A stretch of DNA of 64,000 bases from assembly GCA_963693305.1 (NCBI GenBank), contig OY855906.1, forward strand, positions 186,001-250,000, written 5' to 3'. Position numbers and translations under genes: made by a program. The notes below the pieces were generated by a model. That model was not told the origin of the DNA. It did not search any database and saw nothing but the letters and a program-made list of their open reading frames with translations. This DNA comes from Meandrina meandrites. Lineage: Eukaryota; Cnidaria; Anthozoa; Scleractinia; Meandrinidae. The stretch's first letter is position 1. Each line of letters starts with the position of its first letter. Of this stretch, positions 24,605 to 36,600 are shown in pieces.

Positions 24605-25740
24605 CCGCAGACAAATATCCGTGCATATTTTCGCGCCAAATGGAGGCTATTGTTTATATATACCATGGTATGTAAACCAATCAAAACTCAGGAATTACAA
24701 TATACCATGGCTAGTTTTTAATTAATAAAATATCCTGTACACAGCGAGACCTTTTATTCAATGATGCTTAATATTAATATTGCCTAATCGGGCAAGTCAA
24801 TGTCTTATTTCTTAAACGGAATAACACCTTAAAATAAAAAGGCTTCTTGTGCTGCTTTCCTTAGGACGTTTCTTTACTGGACTTGGGCCATTCTCTGCAG
24901 TGAACATGTTAACTGATCATTGTTGATCATCTTGATTCAGGAGCACAAGTTAAAAATACCACCAACTAAACACAAATCGTCAATTAACAAGCCAGGGGCG
25001 GATCCAGGAATTCCTGAAAAGGGGGTTTGTACAACTTAATAACTTTCGACGCCATCGGCGTGGATGACGAGTGCTGCATGTGGGTATAGGGGGTCCGAGG
25101 AAAAGTTTCCTATTTTACCCTCTGAAAGGCCATTTCCAGCATTCCTGAGACTCGAAACGCGTTGGTGAAGGCATGATATAAAATCCATCTACAAATCTAT
25201 TAATCGTATGAAACAATTTTATTCTATTGTATTCGGTAGAGTATAGGACGAATAGTCCGTAGTGATGTTTTTGTTTGTGGCGGTGCTTTCTGTTTTCTTT
25301 ACCTGCTAAAAGTTGTCTGAGACTGTGTAAATGAGTGATTGAACTTATCGCGTTGATTGAAGTCGTCATGTCCAATCGCGTCAAGTAATGAAGAGTGAAG
25401 AGCTGTCCTTCACCTACGGTTCGCTTACAAATATAGCGGCATTTTTCGTGTGGCGAAAACATTTGGAGCGCTCACCGTCCACATTTTCTGAAGATTTCAG
25501 TCACAGATTTCTCGATTTCTACTGAAATAATTTGTTTCATAATCATTTTTTTTTTTGCATTGACTTTCCCGCTTTTTTACAAGCGGACGGATTTCGGATG
25601 TCATGTTTGGTGTGCGACGTTATTCTTGATTTCTTGACAACTACAACTGTGGTGTTAGCAGTTGAATTTTGTTTCACGCCTTTGCTATTGCCCGACGCGG
25701 GATTTCAAAAGCCCTCGAAATAGTACAAAATACTTTCGTT

Positions 25741-25742
<2 letters not shown>

Positions 25743-25791
<49 letters not shown>

Positions 25792-26022
25792 TTATTTACA
25801 CTTTGTATGATTCAGTCTTTTTAAATAAAAACACTAAAATGCACCTTGAAATGAAAAGGTGCATTTTTTTAGTATGTTTTTGTTATGTTATGTTATGTTA
25901 TGTTATGTTATGTTATGTTATGTTCTGTTGTGTTCTGTTGTGTTCTGTTGTGTTCTGTTGTGTTGTGTTGTGTTGTGTTGTGTTGTGTTGTGTTGTGTTG
26001 TGTTATGTTGTATTGTATTTCA
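25743..26022. repeat. Simple repeats: (TTTA)n then TGTTA/TGTTC/TGTTG pentamers
   Basis: A TTTA run (about 25743-25795) and, 80 bases later, a stretch of TGTTA, TGTTC and TGTTG pentanucleotides (about 25879-26022). Open frames over it are low-complexity and not genes. Confidence 0.9.
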
Positions 26023-26040
26023 TTTATACCTATTTCAGCG

Positions 26041-26335
26041 ATCTAAGGTCATCTACAAAGCTGGTTGCTGAGACTGCAATGATATTTACATAGGAAAAAC
26101 AAAACGACGACTTCATGACAGGAAAACTGAACATTTTAAGGCCCTCACTAAATGCGATCAGCTATCGCTGATTATATCATTAGCACGGGCCATAACATCA
26201 AATGGGATCATGTTGAAATTCTAGCGTCTGGCAAAACTGACCTCCATTGCAAAATTAAAGAGACTTTATTCATTCAAGAACTACAACCTTCATTAAATGC
26301 CAACGTTGGCAGTGAGAGGTTGTTGCTCTATTAAC
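26041..26335 (+). pseudogene. Decayed GIY-YIG endonuclease fragment from a retroelement
   Basis: The translation shows IYKAGC, a TGA stop, then DCNDIYIGKTKRRLHDRKTEH, and after a frame change near 26150 AIADYIISTGHNIKWDHVEIL and KIKETLFIQELQPSLN before a TAA stop. The YIGKT...R...H...E order matches the GIY-YIG domain at the C-terminus of Penelope-like elements. The internal stop and the frameshift show it is dead. It differs from the copy at 10555-11154, so it is another family. Confidence 0.75.
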
Positions 26336-27662
26336 TAATCTATAATATTAAGTTACTGCTGTAGATCAATTGTCTCACTCTAGGTTCCAGACCCATTTCA
26401 TAACAATAAATAATAGTCGTTAAAATTTTGTAACGGTCATACTTTTGAAAATGTATGTTGCATAACATACGAAACGTCAAGTTAGTAAAATGCGATTTTT
26501 CACAATGTTTATTTTTTTTTACCGCTGTTTGTTTCATGTTTTTAATCAAGTTACGATGGCCTAAAACCAAGAGTCTATACTGAATTAATTTAGCTAATTA
26601 TTAATAAAGGTTGCCTTGCATCGGCTTGTCTGGCTTACTGTGTTGCATATTGGGGGTAAAGAAGCTAACTTAACTCATGTTAAAATCACTTTTCACGGAC
26701 CCCGCGCTTTTACCTACTTGTCGATGAGGATATAGAATTCTCTATCTCACGATATTAGAGCTGCCGCCAATGTAAAAAGCTTTCCCGTTTTGTCTGCAAA
26801 CATGTGTTTTTAGCTAGTATGTAGCTGTAAATTCTGTTTTATTATTTTCTTCTTTTCTTTATTCGGAGACACCTGAGACACTAGCGTTATTGCTACTGAA
26901 TGATCGAATAGAGTTTTATTTGGCTTTGACTTGCACTCGGCGCGAGGACGAGGCAAATCTTATCACCTGCCGCCTGCTGATTGGTGATTGCACGCGGGTG
27001 TGAATATCCCAGAAAAAGTGTTGCAGCGGTAAGCCGATTTTCATTATGTCTTTTGTAAATATTATGAATAAATCCACAAGGTTCTCGGTTGGCTGTTTAG
27101 CTGCAAAGTAATGTTGCATTATCGAAGGGAACTTTGGTTTTGAAATGAGTGACGTTGCACAGCAAAATGGACGTGGATCTGGTCTGAGGTGGTTAAACAG
27201 GGCTTCTAGGGCACGCAACACCTAAATTCTGCAAGAGAAGCTAAATATAGTATAATATTATTGCATTCCCATTTGATGGTCAGTCAGTGCCGAAGAAAAC
27301 GACGTTCAGTCGGTTGCTCCACTTCGCCCTCTCTCCGCCTCTACGAAGGCTTGGTCACTCAGCTATCGGATTGATTTGTACAACGGCAAACATGTTTCGA
27401 TACATATTTTATTTTCCTGGATTTCTTGCTATCGGAGCCGTAGAATGCCCAACTCAAAGCGATTGTACAGCTTTTAACTCTTAAAATTAAGAATGTCTAA
27501 ATTTGTCGTTTAATTCGGAATATGAAGCGCGTTTTTTTGTTGGCCTATATAGCGAGATGGTGCGTGTGAACTAGCCTGTCAAGCACTTATAGGAACAGAC
27601 ACGAAACTGGAGACGGATTGAACACGACAACACCGCGGCACAGAGAAAAACAAGAGAGACTT

Positions 27663-30600
27663 ATGGAGGTCCATAATATTACAACGTTTATCAGGAGTCG
27701 AGAAGTAAAGGTAAAATTTATGCTGTGACTTGCAAGTAACTGCAGGGCGCAATTTACATTTCAGTCTTCAATTTGTGGAATTGTCTTCTTACAGTCGTCC
27801 ATCACGCGAGCATTTCAGAGAAGATTTCAACTCCATTCACCGTTTGTCGAAAGACTTGGATTGGAAAGGGAGCTCGAGGTAAAATAAAAACGTTTTGTTA
27901 TTAAGATGCGCGATTTATTTCTTAAAATTGCTCCCTGGCGCTCTTTCAGCACTACTTGCATACGAAACTTCATGCATGCCTTTTTGAATGTTTATTTTGG
28001 GTCTGTGTTGAATATGTTTTAGGATTCAGACAACTGTTAAGTGCCTTTTCTTTGATTGTCACGTCTATGAATAAGAGAGAAAAACAAATGGGGGTTCACG
28101 GAGATCTAAAATCTACGTTTTGGTCAGCATTCGCCTAATTTCGTGCAGAGGTCGCCAATCACGCTCGCCATTTGTCAAGAGCAGCGATTTGGAATAAACA
28201 GGAATGTTAAAGAACTTAATTAGCCTCATTGTGAATACCCCTCACAGAATCCAAAATTCCAACAGGGGAAATAATTGTAATTGAAACCTACTGGCCAGAA
28301 ACTTGATAAATTTCCGAAATTTTTCAGGAAAAGTAATTTCAAGACTCTCCCAAAATGTGGTGTGGATATTGGTCGCAAGTTCTGAGCTATGCGATATAGA
28401 AAGTGCATAATATAAAATTTATTTTTAACGTGGCCAAGTTGTAGAACAGCAGCAAGGAGAATAACGCCTAATGTCATAAAATTTGGAGATGGGGAAAATT
28501 AACTTTTTTATAAAAAAAAGCATCCATTTTTATTTTGGAAATATGAAGTCTTACAAAAAGGGTTTACTTAATATTTAAAATAAATAACAACAGTGCGAGT
28601 GCCCCAAGGTAAGTATTATGGCACTGCAGTGTGACGCTATAGAAGCTTTTAGTGATTGCACCTCATATTTATTGTCATATGACATCCACCAAGTGTTTTT
28701 ACAAGCAGTATTTTCAGATTTATTGTCTTGGAATAATCTGTGTACTTACACATGTCTGAACACAATATACATTCATCAAGGTGCTTCACATTATTAATTA
28801 ACCAAAGTCTACTTGGCGGGCAGTTTTTTTGTCCTTCCAATTTTTTTCCTGCAACTTTGCCACTTGATGTCCTGGCTTAGGCATTGCGCTGGAAGGCCAC
28901 TACAAACACCAGCTGTTTTTTTTCAATATTATGGCCCACCAAGATTGATAAAATCTTAATCGGTTTCAGAGCAGCAAAACCTCTGTCAGATTGTCTGATT
29001 GCCCGGGACAAGTAGAAATTTGACTTAGACAAGTAAATCCTTTAACATGAGTTGTCAAAAGGACAAGCACATTTCGAGTTGTCAACAAACTAACATAACA
29101 CTGAGTATTTTTAAGCGATGACGATGACGTCATCGCTTAATGTCGTCTTACGAGTGGGCGGGATCTGTTGTCTGTTGTCTGTTGCGATCGACCGATCTGT
29201 AAAATACTCCTGGGCAGTTAGAAAGGACTAATTTAAAGTATAAACGAAAGAGACAAATTATATTTGATGCGTTCTATAAGATTTAGTGAACAGAAATCTT
29301 TCGATTCTTTTAAAACAAAAGGTGTAAGCACCTTGCATCGTATATCGGACATGTCACACCAAGATAATGCTACTTTTGTTGAACAGTCACTCACTTATTT
29401 ACCTTAATTTTTTGACAAATGTCCTGAAAATTATTAAAGACCCCTTGTGAAATGTCATCGCTTCTGCATGTATTGCATGCCATTTATTTAATGTGTTTGA
29501 GACAAGCACGTTTGTTTATATACCATAGAATGTTGATTAAGTGGCAACCTTTAGGGAAGTGGTAAGTGCCTTCTTAATAGGGTTTGTCAGAGATTTATGC
29601 AAGTCATGGTAGAAACATTACCAGGAAATCAACAGATCATTACTAAGCTTAGTGGCATGGAATCTCATCAAGACAGTATGAAGTGTGTGGTTGAATGTTT
29701 TTCTCAGTCATTACTTCCTATTTTGGACTCTTATCTGTCATCAGCTTATTGAAAACAAGGTCAAACTATGTGTGTTGAATTTTTGGTGGCCACTTAATAG
29801 AGGTAGACAAATTCTTATTAGGGTGGTAAAAAGGTGGCTGTGGCTGCTTTGTAGAGGTGGCCACTATATAGGGATCATGATCATGATCTTCAGTCTGATG
29901 ATCACTTCGTGCGTGAGACTCTAGTAACTGTCCGTAAGGTCTCCATCTTTAATACATGTACTTGCATCGAGCACTTAATCTACGATTGTGTGAAACCTTT
30001 TACATTTTTCTTTTTAGATTTGAGTATGTATTTGATGTAAACAAGCCTTGTTTAGCTCCTTCAATCTTTGTTTCAATGTAACTATACTTGTATATGTTGT
30101 GGTTTAATTTTATCTTTGGTTTAAAACTTTTCAAACCAGTTTGATTTGTATTTCCCATTGTTTCAGATCATGATAACAAATACAAGACAATTAAAAACAA
30201 AAATTACAACATAATTTATATAAATATCTAGATCTGTATAGCATCCTTATTTTCAACCCTAATCAAAATCACCAAAACAAAATTAGCGAAATGAGCAACA
30301 CGAAACTGCCAAATGAGCAAAACAAAACAAATTCCCAGAAACAAGCCAAACCCATTGCCATTGTTGAGAGCTATTAACTGTAAACAGGAGTTAAATTCAG
30401 GCTAACTGGAGTGCTGTACTGAATGCAACCAGACTGCAGACCAACAGACTTGCACTCCAGTTAGCCTTGAACATGTTAAAACACAGTGTGTTAGCAGGTG
30501 TGTGTTCTATTTTCTTAAGGGTTCTTAAATAAATGGCAGGGTGTTCAGTGACCGTTAATAAATGGCATTTACTACTAGCTTATTTATTATAATCTACATG

Positions 30601-33600
30601 CATGCAAAACAATGAATTATTGTGCAATCATTTTTCCACCAGGGTCACTCTGGGTGTGTTAATTGTTTGGAATGGAATGAAACTGGAAAGTAAGTTACAC
30701 AATCATATTTTAATCAGTCTTTCCACCAATCAGAAATTATTTAATGAGGGCCACACATTCAATAATCATACATTAAACTAATAAACTTGAGGTCCTCTTA
30801 AAAATAGCTAGTAAAAATAAAACAAATGACAACAGGAAAAAATATTACACTAAACGCGCTTATCTTAAATAATTTTCTCTTTCACTTGCAAGGTCAAGGT
30901 AATAGGAATGTGCTTTATTTTTATTTAAATAATGCTTATTGTTATTTTTCAATAGCCTTCTTGTGTCTGGGTCAGATGATCTCAATGCAATATTATGGGA
31001 TCCACTGCAGTGTCAGAAAAAGTGTTGCATCAAAACTGGACACTCAGGAAACATCTTCTCTGTGAAGGTATCTCATTAAAATTAAAACTTACTAGATTAA
31101 TATTTATAAATTAGTATTTAGCATGGACTGTTTATTAGACGATTATTAGTATTAATTTTTATAATTGTAACTTATAGTAGTAAGTATTACTGACCTGATG
31201 ATTTTTTTTACCATGTATAAACAAACTGTTAAGTAACTAAAAAAATCTTAAATGGACTTAAGCTATGTGACTGTCACCACTGACAAAGTATATCTTTACT
31301 TGCAATAGATTAAAGACCATTTGATAAATAAAAGTGCTCCTCTTGTGGAAAAAAAATTAAGTCCATTTAGTTGCTCAAGATGCAAAGAAACGCACTTTAC
31401 ATGGCCTCAAGCTCCAAAAATTTTGGAGATGCCCCCAATGCCCTTGGTCCCCCTCCCCAAAAGGCCTATGTGGGTCAGATGCCAACTCCATTTTTTTCCT
31501 TAACCTTTTAATTAATATTTACAGAGAACCCTGAGTCTGGGTTTTAAGCACAGAGTACACTATTGTGATGGCCAAGAAGGCTGTTGGCTACTTGTTGTTA
31601 CATATGGATTCAAACGTATTCATGCCTTCCATGGTTTCTAGTTTTTGCCACAGATTGGAGATAGAATCATTGCAACAGCTGCTGCTGATGCTAAAGTTCA
31701 GATCCACACAGTGGAAACACAGGAGACATCACAAGTTTATAAATGTCACATTGGACGCGTGAAAAGACTTGCTACAGCTCCAGACACTCCATACATGCTG
31801 TGGAGTGCATCTGAAGATGGAACTATAAGGTAAGCACAAAGGCACATTCACCAGTCAATACTGTCCCCAATATCCTTGGGATGTTTTGTGGGGGTGGGTT
31901 TGCTGTGCTGTTATTGGCCTGTACTCAGACGCCCCCTTTTCTGACAGAGCAGTGAACTAAAGACACAAGTAGTAGTGATTTTCTTGCTCCAACTGATCAT
32001 TTTTCCAGATCTGAGACCCTTACAGCAAAAATAAATGGTTGTGGCCACCAGTTACTATGATATAAAAAAAACTTATTTACTTAGACATGATGCAAATAAG
32101 TTATCATTGTTTTTAATAGCAGTGCTCCAAGCTCAAGTTTTTCAGAAGTCTCCTTTTGGCGACTTCCTTTTGCAAAATGGTCGCCACTAGAAAAATTTCG
32201 GTCGCCAAAAAGCAAAGCCTTTTTAAGGTGGTACACTGGAGTTTGGCTCAAAAATGAAACATATCAAAACATTTAAGGATTTCAAAGATAACATAGATTT
32301 ATTCACAATACCAAGAGATAAGCGCTCCATTCTGGCTATGTGCGGAATAATTAATTAAAAGCCTAAAGTTGGTTGCTAAGCTGGCGCTTTGCGCCGCCAT
32401 ATTGAATTTGTGTGACACGCACCAATGGTTGATTTGAGGCTGCTTTTGCCACTGAAAAACTTTGCTACATCTTGGAAGACACAAGTTCAGGTCCGCTGTA
32501 GCTTTCCTGTGAAAGTGTCTGCAAAATAGTTTACAAAAGAAGCTAAATGACGATCATTATACCGGACGAATGTGATTTAGAAAGAGGCATTTGTGTTACA
32601 CTATCGATCATTGTGAAATATCGACTATAAGCCAAAATCAGTCCTTCAGAGCAATTTACGCATCTTCAATTCAAAGTTGATGGCAGAAATGAACTTAACT
32701 TATGTCCTTTGTGTGGTTCCTTGGTATATTGGCTCAATTTAATAGCTATAATCGTGGTTTATTTCATTTTTGGGACTCGTGACATTATATTTACACAACA
32801 CCGCAAGAATGTGCCGCCCAGCATGAGATTCTTCACGGGATACTTGCACAGTAACTCAGTACGCCTACTATCCGCTGTGCCCATTAGCCGAGGTCTCAAG
32901 TTCACACCGTTGCTATGCATTACGTAGTTGTTTACACCGCCATGTTGAACTTCGTCAAAGGACGGACAAGATCGTAGATTTTCGGCATTCTTCGCGCTGT
33001 AATCGGTCAGGTGTTGCCACAAACACTTCGAACAGCGGTTTTCTAAGAAGATTTCAAAATGGCGCCTGATAAAACATGATATTGTGATGCGATATCGGCG
33101 AGAAACTACCACAATTTAAGGACCTACACAGACCGTACTGAAAGGTATTTTAAGAATAAAGTTGTAGATTTATCGTATCTGAATGAAATTTGCGTGGTTT
33201 GTTGTTATGGTGTAAGAGAAACTTTTCATGGGAGCCCGGAGCAAAAGGAGTTTTCTTCAGCACGTGTTTTTTACTTTAAAACTCGATATCTGAGGAAAGA
33301 AGCGGCATTCCGCTCCGGGCTCCCACAGGATTTTTCCTTTTCTGTATAGGAATAGACTCCTACATTTCATTTTGACCAGCTTTTCAAAATAAAGCCGTAA
33401 AACGAAAATTTCTAAATTTTGAGCCCGCAATTCAAATGGGGTTTGTCCACTGAGGTGTGAAAATTGTCACCTCAAACATCAATTTTTCTGAAGCTTAACT
33501 TAAGTTGTCTTGATCTGATATGTTTTTACTTCAACCACTTTTCTTTGTTTTGAGAAATTTCCATCCAAAACGGAACTGTCAAACTCCACCTTAAAGCAGG

Positions 33601-36600
33601 ACACCTTATGTCGCATTACATGAAGTAATACTGCTGACCATTATGAGCCGAATTAAAATCGTTTAAAGAACATTACAATGTAGTTATTAACCGCGCGGCC
33701 ATGGGCCGAGCGCGTTTGATTCAAAGCGAATATTGAATACACTGAAAAAGGTATTACGTCAGCCATGGAATGCGCTGATGTTGCAGGTTTCACTTTCGTT
33801 AGGTGACAATTGCATGTTTATGTCGGCAGAAGCGACGGTCATTAATTTAATTTGTTTCCTCTTCTGCGAGTATTTCTTGTGGGTTTAGGCAATCGAAGTG
33901 AATTCTTTGGCTATTTCCTTGAAGTGAGTTCAAATATTTGAAAGGAAATGAAATATTTGCTTAAGTAAACAATTGAGCGTGCCCGAACGTGCATGGGTTA
34001 CGTCATTAGAAGGGAAAAACCCCCAAGCTAAAGATAACCGGGGACACCGTAAACTTCGGATTGTGTGACTAACGTGACTACTTTGCTTGTCCTTTACTCA
34101 CAATGCAAACATATTAAATTTAACCATGACTTTTGAGAAAGAAAGCTGTTTATTAGCCAAAAATATAAGCGCGGTTTTAAGTTGCTATAGCAACTTCTTG
34201 TTTTCATTTGCATTGAAGAGTTTTTTGTTAAACTGTTCCAATTATCATGCAGAAAAGTAAATAAAAGATTTAAGAAACAGCTAAGGAAGATAAACATGCA
34301 AAACAAGTTTAATTCTTGTACAGTATATACTAAAATAATGGAAAGGAAATGTGGTTTGCAAACTTTATACGCAGCTCCATAATCGAAGGCATCAAACAAC
34401 ACAATTAGGAGTCTGAGCAATGAGGTATCCTTAATTCAAACAGATAAGTAAGATAGGCGATTGAAAAAGTTGTAATGAAAAATTTTCTGGTCAAATTTGT
34501 TTGGCTTAGTGATTGAACTGCAAAAAAAAAAATGGTCATGCGTAGCCAGCCCTTTGCATTACACTGGTCGCCAAATTTGGGAACTGTGTGGAAAAGTTAG
34601 TCGCCAAATTTTATTTCCACTCGCCATGGCGACCAAAATGGTCGCAGCTTGAAGCGCTGAATAGCAAACTGTGTTTTAACTTGATGTAATGTATATGAAA
34701 TGATTCATATGTGAACTGCGGATATATATGAAGGTGATATGTGATCTTCGCAGTGAATTTCCAATTTAAGCAATTGGATAAAGAAGCCTGAAAAAAAAAT
34801 AAATTAAAAAAAATCAGGGCTTCAACGGGATTCGAATCCTGTTGAAGCCCTGATTTTTTTCAGGCTTCTTTATTCCAATTGCTTAAATTGGAAATTCACT
34901 GCGAAGATCACATATCACCTTCATATATATCCGCAGTTCACATATGAATCATTTCATATAACTCACAATTGACCTCGCTCCCAATGTGTGGCTTCATAGC
35001 TCAGTTGGTAGAGCATCGCACCGATATCGCGGAGGTCACGTGTTCGAATCCCGTTGAAGCCCTGATTTTTTTCAGGCTTCTTTATTCCAATTGCTTAAAT
35101 TGGAAATTCATTGCGAAGATCACATATCACCTTCATGTGTTTCAACTTATAATATAATTATGGGTATTATTTTGTATTGGGGCAATGAATGAATAATTTC
35201 TTCTTTTCAACAGGCAATTTGATCTTCGACAACCGCACACTTGCAACACCAGCAGTAAAAACTGTAAAAATGTACTCATCAACCTCAATATTTATGTTGG
35301 TGCCATGGCAGAGGCAAAGTGTCTTGCAATAAATCCTCTACAGCCAGAACTTCTAGCCGTTGGGTGCAATGATCCCTTTGTACGACTGTATGATCATAGA
35401 ATGTTAGCAACACATAGTTTCTCAGAGGTGAAGAAGCCTTCCAGCAGCAGCGGCAGCAGCAGCAGTACTCCAGAGGATGCAAAGCTTCCTCCTGGATGTG
35501 TTCAGTATTTTGCTCCAGGCCATTTGCCCCCACAGTTAAGCAAAGATTCACGAAGACGATTTCGAGCCTATGTTGCTACCTATGTAAACTTCTCCCCAGG
35601 TGGACATGAGCTGATTGCAAATTTAGGTGGCGAACAAATATACTTGTTTGATATTAAACAGCATCGAAAGGTCATGAAGTACCAGGTTGTGAATGGCATT
35701 ACTTCATCACTTTCTTCAAATGGTGTGGTCAAAAGTGTTGTAGATAACTTTGGTATTTCTTCAAGTAAAAATGGATTTTCATCCTCTGCTAATGGAGCTA
35801 CAAATGGTTATAAAATCCCAAATTTAGATGGAAAGAGGACTGTCACAGACAAAAGACCATCCAAGGCCATTAATTTGACTAGCATTTCTCAAGAGTTGCC
35901 ACCCAAAGCTCTTGAACTTAAGGCTAAAGGAAATGACGCCTTTTGCCAACAACAGTTTTGGACAGCTGTCAACTTGTATAACGAGGCAATATCTTATGCA
36001 TCTGATTCTGCTGTTCTTTATGCCAATAGAGCTGCTGCTTTTATCAAGAGGGCATGGTATGTAATAACTCCTGACAGATGATGCATCTCTTGTGAACTAC
36101 TTAATGTCTGTTTCTTTCTCTTCAGTTAAATAACATATTTATACATGTACTGTACATAACATACATGATGTGTATCAGCTATCGTACAATTCACTCTGAA
36201 AGGTGATTTAACATACTCATACTGGTTAACAATTAAACCATTTCTATAAGTAGTAACTAAAGAGTCTTTCTCAAAACTGCTCAGTGCTGACCCCAGATGA
36301 TCTTATTCAAGTTACTTGTAATTCAGGCTGGCCACATTGCCACATGCTTTGCTTCTGGCCATGAGACTAGTAAGTCGTTTGCAACAGCCAATGCCTGCCA
36401 GGCAGATTGATACAATCAATGCACTTTGCTAATAAATGCTAATCAAATCAATATCAAGTAGTGTTCAAAACAAGTGAAATCACTTCTTTCTTGACAGGGA
36501 TGGAGACATCTATGCAGCTTTGCGTGACTGTCACAGAGCACTTAGACTGGATCCCAATCACACCAAGGCACATTTCCGTCAGGCTCGCTGTTTGTATGAA

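Larger units (their letters stand above)
21565..27662. other. Intergenic region between DNAJC8 and WDTC1, repeats only
   Basis: I see no exon with recognisable protein similarity. The stretch holds retroelement fragments, palindromic MITEs, a DNA transposon with a 5-bp target duplication, simple repeats and a decayed GIY-YIG fragment (listed separately). A left transposon end, CAGGGGCGGATCCAGG, starts near 24993 without a visible right partner. CCTATATAG at 27545-27553, about 110 bases before the WDTC1 start, could be a TATA-like element. Confidence 0.6.

Noticed and set aside
25662..26093. 143-codon plus-strand ORF with repeated FIYL and CYVMLCYVM
   Set aside because: It is the translation of TTTA and TGTTA pentamer repeats; no domain.
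34990..35061. Functional tRNA-Ile
   Set aside because: C at position 33, mismatches in the anticodon and T stems, and a SINE tail identical to neighbouring copies point to a SINE head.
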